Shown: positions 8,444-20,300 of the stretch, piece by piece
Layout: each line of letters starts with the position of its first letter
Numbering within the stretch: position 1 is the first letter of the stretch
NCBI GenBank assembly: GCA_016285075.1
Contig: JAEEQB010000026.1
Span: 1-54,824, forward strand
From: Prevotella sp.
Lineage (GTDB): Bacteria > Bacteroidota > Bacteroidia > Bacteroidales > Bacteroidaceae
Direction of reading: 5' to 3'
Length of the DNA: 54,824 nucleotides
Notes under the pieces: model-generated
What the model was told of the DNA's origin: nothing
What the model saw: only the letters and a program-made list of their open reading frames with translations
Database searches by the model: none
Translations under genes and position numbers: made by a program

Positions 8444-9757
8444 ATGTACAAGTATTTTCCCCATACGGAGGAAGACCTTCAGGTTATGCTAGAGAAGTCG
8501 GGGGTGAAGAGCCTCGATGAACTTTACGCCCAGATACCTAAGGTCATCCGTTTCAAGAGTGACTACGAGTTGCCCAGGGCAGAATGCGAAATGGAGGTGA
8601 GGCAGCTCTTCGAGAAACTTGGTTCCCAGAACAAACAACTCACCTGCTTTGCAGGTATGGGCATATACGACCATTATACTCCCTCGGTGATACCCAATCT
8701 GCTGCAGCGTTCGGAATTCCTGACTTCCTACACGCCTTATCAGGCAGAGATCTCTCAGGGTACGCTTCACTATATCTTTGAATATCAAAGCATGATGGCA
8801 GAACTGACGGGTATGGATGTGTCTAACGCCTCGATGTACGATGGTACTACTGCCTGTGCCGAGGCCATGATGATGGCTGTGGCAGCTGGCAAGAAGGTAA
8901 ACAAGGTGCTGCTGACGGGGTGCATGAACCCCATGACATACGCTGTTCTGCATACCTATGCGCTGCATCAGGGAATAGAGCTGCAGGTGCTGCCTGCCAG
9001 GGACGGTGTCACCCTTCTCGACGATGTGAAGGCAAAACTGGCCGAGGGCGGCTTTGCCGGTGTCATTGTACAGCAGCCCAACGTCTTTGGCATCGTCGAG
9101 GATTTCACAGGTTTTGCCGAAGCCTGTCACGAGCAGAAGGCGCTGTTCATTATGGACAGTGTGGCTGCCGACCTCGCCATATTGAAGACCCCGGGCGAAT
9201 GGGGTGCCGACATCGCTGTCGGCGACGGGCAAAGTCTGGGCATACCGATGCAGTTGGGCGGTCCCTACGTGGGTTATATGTGTTGTACAGAAAAGCTCAT
9301 CCGCAAGATGCCAGGCCGCATTGTGGGCATGACCAAGGATAACCGTGGCCAGCGGGCCTTCGTTCTCACCCTGCAGGCACGCGAGCAGCATATCCGAAGG
9401 CAGAAAGCCACTTCCAACATCTGCTCGAACCAAAGCCTGATGGCTCTGTTCGTAACCGTCTACATGTCGCTGATGGGAAGACAGGGTCTGAAAGAGGCAG
9501 CCCAGCTGTCGTATGCCGGAGCCCACTATCTCTGCGATGAACTGCTGAAGACCGGACGTTTTGCGCTGCCATTCAGCAAACCGTTCTTCAATGAGTTCTA
9601 TGTGGAATACGATGGTGATGCCGACACCCTCTACCAGCGTTTCCTGGAGAAAGGTTTCTTGGGCGGAGTGCGTTTTCATAATGGCTTCCTCTTCGCCGTC
9701 ACCGAGAAACGTACAAAAGAAGAAGTCGATAACCTCGTAAAGATTGCCGCCTTATGA
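8444..9757 (+). CDS. gcvPA: Glycine dehydrogenase (decarboxylating) subunit 1
   Basis: The 437-aa product is the N-terminal half of the split P protein. P protein decarboxylates glycine and passes the aminomethyl group to lipoyl-GcvH. Signature stretches include CFAGMGIYDHYTPSVIPNLL, SFLTSYTPYQAEISQGTL in altered form, and the MSLMGRQGLKEAAQLSYAGAHYL block near the C-terminus. I use the ATG at 8444; the frame also opens with TTG one codon earlier. Its stop overlaps the start of gcvPB by 4 nt (ATGA), which suggests coupled translation of the two halves in equal amounts. Confidence 0.96.
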   Translation: MYKYFPHTEEDLQVMLEKSGVKSLDELYAQIPKVIRFKSDYELPRAECEMEVRQLFEKLGSQNKQLTCFAGMGIYDHYTPSVIPNLLQRSEFLTSYTPYQAEISQGTLHYIFEYQSMMAELTGMDVSNASMYDGTTACAEAMMMAVAAGKKVNKVLLTGCMNPMTYAVLHTYALHQGIELQVLPARDGVTLLDDVKAKLAEGGFAGVIVQQPNVFGIVEDFTGFAEACHEQKALFIMDSVAADLAILKTPGEWGADIAVGDGQSLGIPMQLGGPYVGYMCCTEKLIRKMPGRIVGMTKDNRGQRAFVLTLQAREQHIRRQKATSNICSNQSLMALFVTVYMSLMGRQGLKEAAQLSYAGAHYLCDELLKTGRFALPFSKPFFNEFYVEYDGDADTLYQRFLEKGFLGGVRFHNGFLFAVTEKRTKEEVDNLVKIAAL

Positions 9758-11163
9758 ACAACCGACTCTATGGAAACCTGATCTTCGAACTGTCGAAGCA
9801 GGGACGTAAAGGCTATAGCCTGCCCCATAACAATTTCGGAGAATACACTGTTCCCGAGGAACTGTGCCGGGCAGAGGATGCCGCACTGCCTGAATGCGAT
9901 GAGCTGACAGTGGTGCGCCATTACACGAACCTTTCTAATAATAACTTCGGCGTAGATACAGGCTTCTACCCGCTTGGATCGTGTACGATGAAGTACAATC
10001 CGAAAATCAATGAGGAGATGGCCTCGCTGCCGCAGTTCCAGCAACTGCACCCCCTGCAGCCGGCACATACAACGGCAGGAGCCAACGCACTGATGACACT
10101 GCTGGAGAAATCGCTTTGTACGTTGACAGGACTTGCCCACTTCACCTTCAAACCCTACGCCGGTGCTCATGGTGAGCTGACGGGTCTGATGACGATTGAC
10201 AACTATCATCGTTCGCATGGCGACATGCAACGAAAGAAGGTCATCGTACCCGACTCTGCCCATGGAACCAACCCAGCATCGGCAGCCGTCTGCGGCCTGG
10301 AAATAGTCGAGGTGAAATCCAACCAGCATGGAATGGTTGACCTGGACGATCTTGAAAGACTCATCGCACAGCATGGTTCTGACATAGCTGCGATGATGAT
10401 GACCAATCCCAATACACTGGGACTTTTCGAGACAAGCATCCCCAAGATTGCAAAACTCGTCCACGACTGCGGAGGCTTGATGTATTACGACGGAGCCAAC
10501 TTAAATCCTATGCTGGGTGTCTGCCGTCCGGGTGACATGGGATTCGATGTGATGCACATCAATCTCCATAAGACCTTCTCTACGCCTCATGGCGGCGGAG
10601 GCCCTGGCTCCGGCCCCGTAGGCGTGCGCGAGGGACTGCAGGAGTTCTTCCCCTTCGTTTCGCCCTATTATGGCAATTTCGCCGTGATGATGCGTGCCTA
10701 TGCCTATATCCTCACTCTTGGATGTGACCAGATAAAGATGGTAGGACCGCTTGCCACATTGAATGCCAACTACATCAAAGAGTCGCTGAAGGATGTCTAC
10801 GAACTGCCCATCGATGGTCTCTGTTGCCATGAATTCGTGTTCGACGGTCTGAAGGACAAGAGTACTGGCGTCACCACGATGGATGTGGCAAAACGTTTGC
10901 TGGACTATGGCTATCATGCGCCTACCATCTACTTCCCGCTGCTCTTCCATGAAAGCCTCATGATTGAGCCGACGGAGAACGAATCGAAAGAGACACTTGA
11001 CGGTTTCATTGCCGTGATGCGGAAGATAGCAGAGGAAGCCAAGACTGATCCTGAGCTGGTGAAGTCAGCGCCCCACAACACTCCTATCGGGCGTGTCGAT
11101 GATGTGCTGGCTGCCAAGCATCCTGTCACCACCTATAAGCAGTTGAGAAATGAACAAAACTGA
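9754..11163 (+). CDS. gcvPB: Glycine dehydrogenase (decarboxylating) subunit 2
   Basis: The 469-aa product is the PLP-binding half of the split P protein. The cofactor lysine is expected at K273 in NLHKTFSTPHGGGGPGSGP, preceded by the DGANLNPMLG and HGTNPASA blocks typical of the family. It overlaps gcvPA by 4 nt and lpdA by 14 nt, so all three are probably translated from one message in a coupled way. The split P-protein form is common in Bacteroidetes and Firmicutes. Confidence 0.97.
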   Translation: MNNRLYGNLIFELSKQGRKGYSLPHNNFGEYTVPEELCRAEDAALPECDELTVVRHYTNLSNNNFGVDTGFYPLGSCTMKYNPKINEEMASLPQFQQLHPLQPAHTTAGANALMTLLEKSLCTLTGLAHFTFKPYAGAHGELTGLMTIDNYHRSHGDMQRKKVIVPDSAHGTNPASAAVCGLEIVEVKSNQHGMVDLDDLERLIAQHGSDIAAMMMTNPNTLGLFETSIPKIAKLVHDCGGLMYYDGANLNPMLGVCRPGDMGFDVMHINLHKTFSTPHGGGGPGSGPVGVREGLQEFFPFVSPYYGNFAVMMRAYAYILTLGCDQIKMVGPLATLNANYIKESLKDVYELPIDGLCCHEFVFDGLKDKSTGVTTMDVAKRLLDYGYHAPTIYFPLLFHESLMIEPTENESKETLDGFIAVMRKIAEEAKTDPELVKSAPHNTPIGRVDDVLAAKHPVTTYKQLRNEQN

Positions 11164-12409
11164 TCTGATTATCATCGGCGCGGGACCAGGCGGTTACCGC
11201 GCCGCTGAATATGCTGCCAAACAGGGCTTGAAGGTTGTCATTTTCGAGGGCAGCGACGTAGGAGGAACATGTCTGAATGTGGGTTGCATCCCCACGAAGA
11301 CCTATGTCCATTCTGCCTCCTTTGAAGAAGCCCGTGAGCGCATGTCAAAGGTGGTGTCCCAGCTGCGTACCGGGGTCGAGGGCATTCTATCGCATCCCAA
11401 TATCACCCTTGTCCGCGATAAAGCCTGTTTCCTCGACACCTACACGGTCGGCGCTGCCGGCAGCGACCCTTCTGAAGCTTTTTCTGCACCCAGCATCATC
11501 GTTGCTACAGGTTCTGAGACGAAATGGCTCCCTATCCCGGGACGTGACGATCCCCGTGTGGTAGATTCCACAGGACTGCTCAATGTCGAGTCTCTTCCCA
11601 AACGGCTCTGTATCATTGGCGCAGGAGTCATCGGTATGGAGTTTGCCAGTGTGTTCCATCGTTTTGGTTCCGAGGTGACCGTCATCGAATACCTGAAAGA
11701 ATGTCTGCCTGCACTCGATAGCGACATTGCAAAGCGTCTGCGCAAGCTGTTGGAACGGACAGGTATTACCTTCAGGATGAAGACCGCTGTGGAAAACCTG
11801 TGCGACATCGATGCCGATCTCATCCTCATGGCAACAGGCCGCAAGCCGCGTGTGCAGGAGGACTTTGCAAAGGCTGGCTTTGATTATGACGAGCGGCAGG
11901 GCATTGTCGTGGACAATCACTTCCAGACCACCGTCAAAGGCATCTATGCCATCGGCGACGTCAATGGCAGGCAGATGCTGGCCCATGCCGCCGAGATGCA
12001 GGCTGTGCATGCCGTGAACCACTTGATGGGAAAGCCGGACAACATCCGTTTCGACATCATGCCTGCTGCTATCTTCACAAATCCTGAGGCGGCCTGCGTT
12101 GGTCCTACGGAAGAACAGCTCAAGAGCCAGGCCGTGGCCTATGAATGTCGTAAGGCCTTCTGGCGTGCCAACGGCAAAGCACTTGCCATGGGCGAGACTG
12201 AGGGGATGCTGAAGCTTTTCTTCACCCCGCTGTCTGACGCACAGGCTGCTGGCACCATCCTGGGCTGTCATGCCTTTGGTGCACACGCAGCCGACATCGT
12301 TCAGGAGGTCAGCGTGCTGATGTGCTGTCATGCTACTGTCGCACAACTGGCGGACATGGTCCACATCCATCCCACCCTCTCAGAGATTCTCCTTTCTGCA
12401 GTCGACTAG
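11150..12409 (+). CDS. lpdA: Dihydrolipoyl dehydrogenase (L protein of glycine cleavage)
   Basis: The 419-aa flavoprotein reoxidises dihydrolipoyl-GcvH with NAD. It has an N-terminal FAD motif (IIIGAGPGGYRAAEYA), the redox pair C41/C46 in GGTCLNVGCIPTK, a second Rossmann motif (IIGAGVIGMEFASVF near residue 155), the YAIGDVNG FAD block and the C-terminal catalytic HIHPTLSE. It is somewhat shorter than the usual 450-470 residues. Its start lies inside the end of gcvPB. Being the last gene of the operon, it is probably dedicated to glycine cleavage rather than to a 2-oxoacid dehydrogenase. Confidence 0.95.
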   Translation: MNKTDLIIIGAGPGGYRAAEYAAKQGLKVVIFEGSDVGGTCLNVGCIPTKTYVHSASFEEARERMSKVVSQLRTGVEGILSHPNITLVRDKACFLDTYTVGAAGSDPSEAFSAPSIIVATGSETKWLPIPGRDDPRVVDSTGLLNVESLPKRLCIIGAGVIGMEFASVFHRFGSEVTVIEYLKECLPALDSDIAKRLRKLLERTGITFRMKTAVENLCDIDADLILMATGRKPRVQEDFAKAGFDYDERQGIVVDNHFQTTVKGIYAIGDVNGRQMLAHAAEMQAVHAVNHLMGKPDNIRFDIMPAAIFTNPEAACVGPTEEQLKSQAVAYECRKAFWRANGKALAMGETEGMLKLFFTPLSDAQAAGTILGCHAFGAHAADIVQEVSVLMCCHATVAQLADMVHIHPTLSEILLSAVD

Positions 12410-12431
12410 GCATCCGGCTTCTTGCTAATCT

Positions 12432-12464
12432 CTTCAATCAGTCCAAGGCCGAGATCCAAGCAAA
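12432..12464 (+). repeat. Dispersed 33-nt 3'-flank repeat, copy 1
   Basis: This segment begins 23 nt after the lpdA stop and matches, with 4 differences in 33, the minus strand of 22303-22335 found after the GH97 stop. The best conserved part is CGAGATCCAAGCAAA. Both copies lie just after a stop codon in the same orientation relative to the gene. Confidence 0.7.
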
Positions 12465-12527
12465 AGAGAGGCCATGGAAAAAGAGAATGCACTTCATCAT
12501 TGTGACGAACGGATAACAGGGAAATTG

Positions 12528-12564
12528 GAAACGGCCGCCCAATCAGAGGTTGAGCGGCCGTTTC
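12528..12564. terminator. Bidirectional terminator between lpdA and the esterase gene
   Basis: A perfect 11-bp stem, GAAACGGCCGC with GCGGCCGTTTC, encloses a 15-nt loop. It lies between two convergent genes ending at 12409 and 12591 and could serve both. The T-rich part following on the plus strand is short. Confidence 0.75.
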
Positions 12565-12590
12565 TTGAATTGTATTACTAAAACAATGTA

Positions 12591-14717
<2,127 letters not shown>

Positions 14718-14730
14718 TCATAATTTCGTG

Positions 14731-14738
14731 CAAAGATA
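14731..14738 (-). promoter_or_regulatory. -7 box upstream of the esterase gene
   Basis: The minus strand reads TATCTTTG about 47 nt before the ATG, fitting TAnnTTTG. No well-spaced -33 box is seen. Confidence 0.45.
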
Positions 14739-14883
14739 TGTCTTTTCCCCCAAAACGGCTTATCCGTATGTAACAACAATCTTTCGCCTTGTTTCCTTTT
14801 ACTTTATTATTCGAAAGGATTACTTCTTAGGAGGCACACTTGTTGCCACCTTGGCATTTCTACGCGCCATAGAGATAGTCTTA

Positions 14884-14937
14884 ACGAGTTGTCCAGATAA
14901 TCTCTTAGGGGGTAAAGGGATTATCTGGACAACTCGT
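14884..14937. repeat. Perfect 19-bp inverted repeat
   Basis: Bases 14884-14902 (ACGAGTTGTCCAGATAATC) are the exact reverse complement of 14919-14937, with a 16-nt G-rich loop. It lies downstream of the leftward InlB-repeat gene and upstream of the esterase. It could end the first transcript, though no T-tract follows the stem on the minus strand. It is the main content of the 312-nt gap 14685-14996, together with the smaller hairpin at 14954-14978. Confidence 0.8.
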
Positions 14938-14953
14938 ATAGATTACCAGAACT

Positions 14954-14978
14954 GGTTGTTCCAACTATCGGAACAACC
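14954..14978 (-). terminator. 9-bp hairpin after the InlB-repeat gene
   Basis: GGTTGTTCC at 14954-14962 pairs perfectly with GGAACAACC at 14970-14978 around a 7-nt loop. It starts about 19 nt after the stop of the leftward gene at 14997. It may be a terminator or an RNA 3'-end stabiliser. There is no strong T-run. Confidence 0.5.
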
Positions 14979-14996
14979 CAAAGGTGACAGGGAAGT

Positions 14997-17309
14997 TCAC
15001 TTTATCACGACCTTTTTAGCCTTTCCGTTGCTGTTACGGAGGATGTTCACGCCCTTCTTCGGTTGACTGATGCGGCGACCTTTCAGGTCGTACCATTTAT
15101 CATTTATCATTTGTCCTTTATCATTTAGCGTAGCGCCGTAGATGCCTGTAACATAATCTGCCTGTACCGTCACGTCCTTAGCTGGCATGGTCTCTGGCAG
15201 TCCCGTCCAGCTGAAGCTGACGTAGTCACCTTCGGGCTGCGGCTCTGGTTTGATCGCTGCACCATACTCCACCTCCACTTCCTTGTATACCTTGCCATCA
15301 ATCATGTACGTCAGCTTATACTTATTGATAGTAAAGAATCCTGTTATCGTTACATCTTCATCAGGCATCTTACTTGGAATCCAGCTCCAGCCAGAGAACG
15401 TATAGCCCTCTTTCGTAGGCTCTGCCTCAGGCGTGATGGTCTCACCATACAGATAACTGACAACATCGTAGGTTTTTCCATCAACCATATAAGTCAAGTC
15501 GTATTGATTGACTGTAAACGAACCAGTCACAGTCACATCCTCTGCTGGCATAGTACTTGGCTCACCGCTCCACCCAGAGAACGTATAGCCCTCCTTCGTG
15601 GGTTCGGACTCAGGTGTGATGTTTTCTCCATAGTCGTAACTGACAGTCTTGTAGGTTTCACCATTCACCACATACGTCAGCGTGTAGCTGCCCTTAGTGA
15701 ACGAACCTGTCACAGTCACGTCATGAGCAGGCATGGAGCTGGGTATCTCGCTCCAGCCAGAGAAGGTGTACCCGTCCTTCGTGGGTGCAGATTCTGCAAC
15801 AACACCTACGCCATACTCTATCTCGGACGTCTTGTACACTTCACCATCAACCATATAGGTCAACTTGTAGTAGTTGACAGTGAATGTTCCTGTTACAGTC
15901 ACATCCTCTGCTGGCATGGTGCTGGGGATATAGCTCCACCCTGAGAATGTATAGCCCTCCTTCGTGGGTTCGGATTCTGGTGTTATACTTGCACCATAGT
16001 CATAGCTGACAGTCTTGTATGTTTCACCATCCACTACGTATGTTAACGTGTAATTACCTTTAGTGAACGAACCAGTCACTGTAACATCGTGAGCAGGCAT
16101 CGAGTTCGGTAGCCCGTCCCAACCAGAGAAGGTGTACCCCTCCTTCGTAGGCTCGTCTTCAGGAGGAACACGCGTACCGTACTCAGCTTCGCTTGTCTTG
16201 TACACTTCACCATCCACCATGTAGGTCAGTTTGTAATAGTTGACGTTGAACGAACCAGTCACAGTCACATCCTCTGATGGCATGGTGCTTGGCTCACCAC
16301 TCCAACCAGAGAACGTGTAGCCCTCCTTCGTCGGTACAGGTTCTGGGGTAATCGTTTCTCCTGAATGCATTTCATAAGTCCTGTATACCTCATCATTCAA
16401 AAGATATGTCAATGTATAACTCCCACTTATCACCTTGATGGTAGACACACGATTGCTCAGCTTCTTCACCTGTCCATCAGCATCGGACAGCATCATCTGG
16501 CTCAGCTGCAGCGAATAGTCCTTCGGTTCCATTCCGCTGCTTGCCTTGATATGAAGTTTCAGCACCTCACCGCTCTTAATCGGTTTCAGAGAGTAGGAAT
16601 AGACCATAAGCCTGTAGCTGTTGCCACCTAATGCCTCCACTTCACATACAAGGTCGCTTGGTTGGCTACCTGATACTGTGTACAGCTGGCCGTCGATGCC
16701 CTTAGTCAACGACAAACCTTCGGGCAACTTCAAATCAAGCTGGAAGCCGGAATACTCAAACTCCTGCGCGATAGACAGTCCGACATCTTCCGTCTCTCCC
16801 TGCTTGATGACACCGCTCTCAAGCGACAGGCTCTCTTCCAAATGGTCAACAACTACCCTGACCTTGCAGTTCCTGCTTGCTGGCTTCACGGTGTTCCCAT
16901 TCTCATCCGACAGAATAATATTGCGCAATGCCAGCAGGTACTCACCGTAGGCCATCCCACTGCCTGCCCTTACACGCAGCGACAGGACCTCTCCGTTACT
17001 GAATGCTTTCAAGGCATTGGAGTAAACCATGAAACGATAGGTGTTGGTCCCGATCTTCTCCATATCACAGACAGGGTCATTGTTCTGCCCATTAGAGATT
17101 GTGTTCGACACCATTGACAGGCCATTGGCCAACTCTATGTCGAACTGGAAGCCCATATAGTTTTTCGTATCCTGCGTGATGGATACTTTCAGGTCGGCCT
17201 CTTCGCCAGGCTTCACCGATACCTCTGCTATTCCTATTCCGTCAGCTGCCCGTAGGGCAGTGGTCATAGTCAGCAGGGCTGCCATGAGAAATACAATCCT
17301 TGCTTTCAT
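14997..17309 (-). CDS. Secreted InlB/Listeria-Bacteroides (Flg_new) repeat protein with cohesin-like domains and type IX tail
   Basis: The 770-aa protein has a signal peptide (about residues 1-21). Two cohesin-like beta-sandwich domains follow (about 22-150 and 155-295, each starting near a G.EADLKVSI-type strand). Seven repeats of about 61 residues then span about 297-720, each with the core GYTFSGW and MPxxDVTVTG. The C-terminal sorting tail starts near 730 with WYDLKGRR and ends KKVVIK, as in type IX secretion cargo. No catalytic motif is seen; an extracellular adhesion or scaffold role is likely. Its start overlaps the stop of the preceding MBG-repeat gene by 4 nt, so the two are translationally coupled. 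Confidence 0.85.
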   Translation of the reverse strand: MKARIVFLMAALLTMTTALRAADGIGIAEVSVKPGEEADLKVSITQDTKNYMGFQFDIELANGLSMVSNTISNGQNNDPVCDMEKIGTNTYRFMVYSNALKAFSNGEVLSLRVRAGSGMAYGEYLLALRNIILSDENGNTVKPASRNCKVRVVVDHLEESLSLESGVIKQGETEDVGLSIAQEFEYSGFQLDLKLPEGLSLTKGIDGQLYTVSGSQPSDLVCEVEALGGNSYRLMVYSYSLKPIKSGEVLKLHIKASSGMEPKDYSLQLSQMMLSDADGQVKKLSNRVSTIKVISGSYTLTYLLNDEVYRTYEMHSGETITPEPVPTKEGYTFSGWSGEPSTMPSEDVTVTGSFNVNYYKLTYMVDGEVYKTSEAEYGTRVPPEDEPTKEGYTFSGWDGLPNSMPAHDVTVTGSFTKGNYTLTYVVDGETYKTVSYDYGASITPESEPTKEGYTFSGWSYIPSTMPAEDVTVTGTFTVNYYKLTYMVDGEVYKTSEIEYGVGVVAESAPTKDGYTFSGWSEIPSSMPAHDVTVTGSFTKGSYTLTYVVNGETYKTVSYDYGENITPESEPTKEGYTFSGWSGEPSTMPAEDVTVTGSFTVNQYDLTYMVDGKTYDVVSYLYGETITPEAEPTKEGYTFSGWSWIPSKMPDEDVTITGFFTINKYKLTYMIDGKVYKEVEVEYGAAIKPEPQPEGDYVSFSWTGLPETMPAKDVTVQADYVTGIYGATLNDKGQMINDKWYDLKGRRISQPKKGVNILRNSNGKAKKVVIK
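15094..15128 (-). repeat. Heptanucleotide tract (CATTTAT family) inside the C-terminal coding region
   Basis: Five successive 7-nt units (CATTTAT, CATTTAT, CATTTGT, CCTTTAT, CATTTAG on the plus strand) encode the linker just before the type IX tail of the InlB-repeat protein. Its right end joins the 20-mer TTTATCATTTAGCGTAGCGC at 15117-15136, which recurs at 39383-39402 with one change. Confidence 0.75.
15160..16440 (-). repeat. Seven tandem ~183-bp repeats encoding the GYTFSGW modules
   Basis: The coding sequence contains seven head-to-tail copies of a unit of about 61 codons. Alternate copies are most alike: those with YYKLTYMVDGEVYKTSE form one class and those with YTLTYVVDGETYKTVSYDYG another. 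This suggests that the array grew by duplication of a two-repeat block. Confidence 0.85.
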
Positions 17310-20300
17310 CTGACCACAGTCTTCTTACCATTCATAATATAGATGCCCTTGCGCAGTCCGTCCTTCAGTTCCTTTCTGCCGTTCAGGTCATAGATGTCGT
17401 AGGCTTCTGTTGCCGTTGGCAGGCAGATACCCGTTGTAGCCCCTACGGGCAGGCTGTCAATCCAGACACAATCAGAGGCAGGAGTGGACAGTATCACATC
17501 GGAAATAGCAACCTCACTACTGCCGTTTGCGAACTCCACTTCAAGCAGTCCATCCTCTTCTACATTCAGCAGTTGGTTTGTCTGAGAGTATATGACTATA
17601 GAGAACAGGCCATTTCCCATTGGCTCGTAACTCAACCTATGTGTTTCTTTGTTCTTTCCTTTCAGCCGGATGGAGGCAACCTTTGCCTGTTCGCCTACAC
17701 TCACAATCATCTGCGCTGCCGTAAACTTCGACAAATCCACATCTGTCGTCAGGCCATTTACTGTCCTTGCTTTTGCCATAGTTACACGGGCAGCATTGCT
17801 CTGGTGAATCATCTTTATCATCAGGATTATGTCACCTATGTTGAATTCTCCGTCGTTATTCAGATCATACTGCTGGTTGAACACACTGCCCTGCCTGTTC
17901 ATGATATAGTTCACAAGGCTGGTCAGGTCGCCAACGTCAAAGATAGTCTCATCGTTACTTCCACCTTCAACATTCAGCACACTTGTGCGGTTGGGTATTT
18001 CTACGCCTACTCCATCAACCGACAAAACGACTTCTGACATCTTTACCTCATAACTGCCAGACTTAGCATCGTCTGCGGCCTGAATCTTAAATTTGAAGAT
18101 TCCACCACTCTTGCCATCGTATGTATATCCGTCAGGCGAATAATGGGCAAAGGTCATAGAGCCGTCATCTTGTATGGCACACGATAGCGTATAGCCTTCG
18201 GCTCTTGTATCCACATTGCTGGCGTCCACACGACCATTGCTTTTCGTGACAAACGACAAGCCTTCTGGTAGTTTGATATTACCCTGAGCCGCTGCCACCG
18301 TACCAGAGTTTTTCATCAACAGCTCCACTTCTTTCGTCTCGCCAGGCTTTATGTCAATCTGATTCAGATGCAGATAATTGTTGTCCTCAACCCCTCTGGT
18401 CACATTTTCAGTTGTCTTGGCACGTACATTAGTACGCTTCAGTATATAACGGTTAATCAGTGTCACCACATCATTGATATTCACCTTTCCACTACCGTCA
18501 ACGTCGGCAGCCTCAACAATGAACGTTCCCACTTGTTTGCCAAGAATATAGTTGATGATGCATACCACATCGTTAATATTAATGGCTCCGCTGTTATCTA
18601 CATCACCTATCTTGTAATTCTTCACAGTCAGCGTAGCATCTACATCCTCGGGATGGTATTCCGTATTGTTCACATCGGAGAGCACAATATCCTTCAGTTT
18701 GATGTCGTAGTCGCCATCAACCATTGAACTGCTGACATCCAGCGTTACATTCAAGATGTCGCCACTATTGCCTGTGAAGGCATCGCCATCGGTAGAATAG
18801 CCTAGGATTCTTACAAATCCATTCATCTGGTTACTCGTTACTGAGTAGTTTCCAGCCATACGATTAGTGGTGTAAATCAGCATCTTCCCCTTGCCGTCTT
18901 TGGCTATCGTCACACCTTGAGGCAAATAAAGGTCTATCTGAACTCCAGTAATCTTTTTCTCATTCTTCATGGCTATCGGCAGGATGCACTGTGAGCCTTT
19001 ATTGCCTACCAGATTGTCGATAGTCAGCACGTTGGCATTGGGGTCTGGGTCATCACGCGGAATGATGGTCAATATGCCACTGACGTATGTAAACTCATAG
19101 TTCATGGCAATACCACCAGACAAGGTGATAGGATACGTGCCGGGCTTGCTGTTCAGTGTGGCCGTAGTGGTGGCGATAGGCTCTTCCGTCAGTGCCAACT
19201 TGGTCTCACCGTTCTTGAAGCCTTCATAGTCAACCACAAACTTGGGGTTGTTGTCAAACTGTTTCTTTGTGTACGAACGGGCCGTTGCTTTCAGCGGCGC
19301 TTTCGTGACGGATAATTTTCCAGTGTTCACAAATTGTAGTACATAGTTCTTAGCCTCACCTGTTGCCGTGATATCATACTTTCCCACAGGACTAGTCTCC
19401 GTAGCAGGCGTAGCAAAAGTTGGAGCCTTTGCCCAGGCGGGAGCCGTTTCATTATTTTTCAGTCCCTCGTATTTCAGTTCGAAATCAGGATTCTTTTCTC
19501 CATATATCCTACTCGCATCCTTTGTGGTTGCTGTCAGTATGGCTTTGTTGATGGTCAGCGTGCCGTCTTTGAACTTTACGTCATAGTTTTTAGCCTCGCC
19601 GCCATTGATAGTTATCGGATAGGTACCAGCATCACTCTTCGACGTAGCTGATGTAGTGACAGAGGGAGTTGTTATCCATTCTGGCTTGGCCTCACTATTC
19701 ACCAAACCATAATAGTCCACGTCAAACCCGGGAATCGGGTCTCCATATTCCATTTTCTTGTCCCTTACTTCCATACGTAGTGGTGCCTTGGTCACTGTTA
19801 ACGTTCCACTCTCATATTTGAAAGTATAGTTCGTAGCCGATGCTCCCGACTGAGTAACAGCGTAACTGCCAACACTGCTCTTAGTAGTTGCGTTGGTGGA
19901 ATAGGTGCCATGATTACTAATGACTGATGATCCCTCGCCTCCAACGAATCCTGAATACTCCGACTGGAACGGCGGGTTGGCCTCACCATACATTTTCGTC
20001 GCAGGCTTCACGCGAGCGGTCAATGTTGCCGGGGTAATAGTATAGGTATAAGGTATATTCGCCGTGAATTCCATCTCTGTGTTCCTAAACGTCACGGGCA
20101 CCGTTGTCTCATATGTTCCCACATTCTTCTCCAAGTTTCCCTGAGCCGCATTACTAGTGGGCTGGAATCCAGCAGGCAGGTTGGTCGTAAACGTCGGCTG
20201 TGGCGACTTGCCCGAATAGGTAAAGCTGCTCTCGCTCCAGTTTAGCATATTGTTTACGTTATATACATCGGCATTCGAACCACATTTGTCTGTTTGAGTG

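Noticed and set aside
8489..9679. A 396-codon minus-strand frame opposite gcvPA
   Set aside because: It is antisense to a certain gene and has no protein-family features; the same holds for the long antisense frames opposite gcvPB and lpdA.
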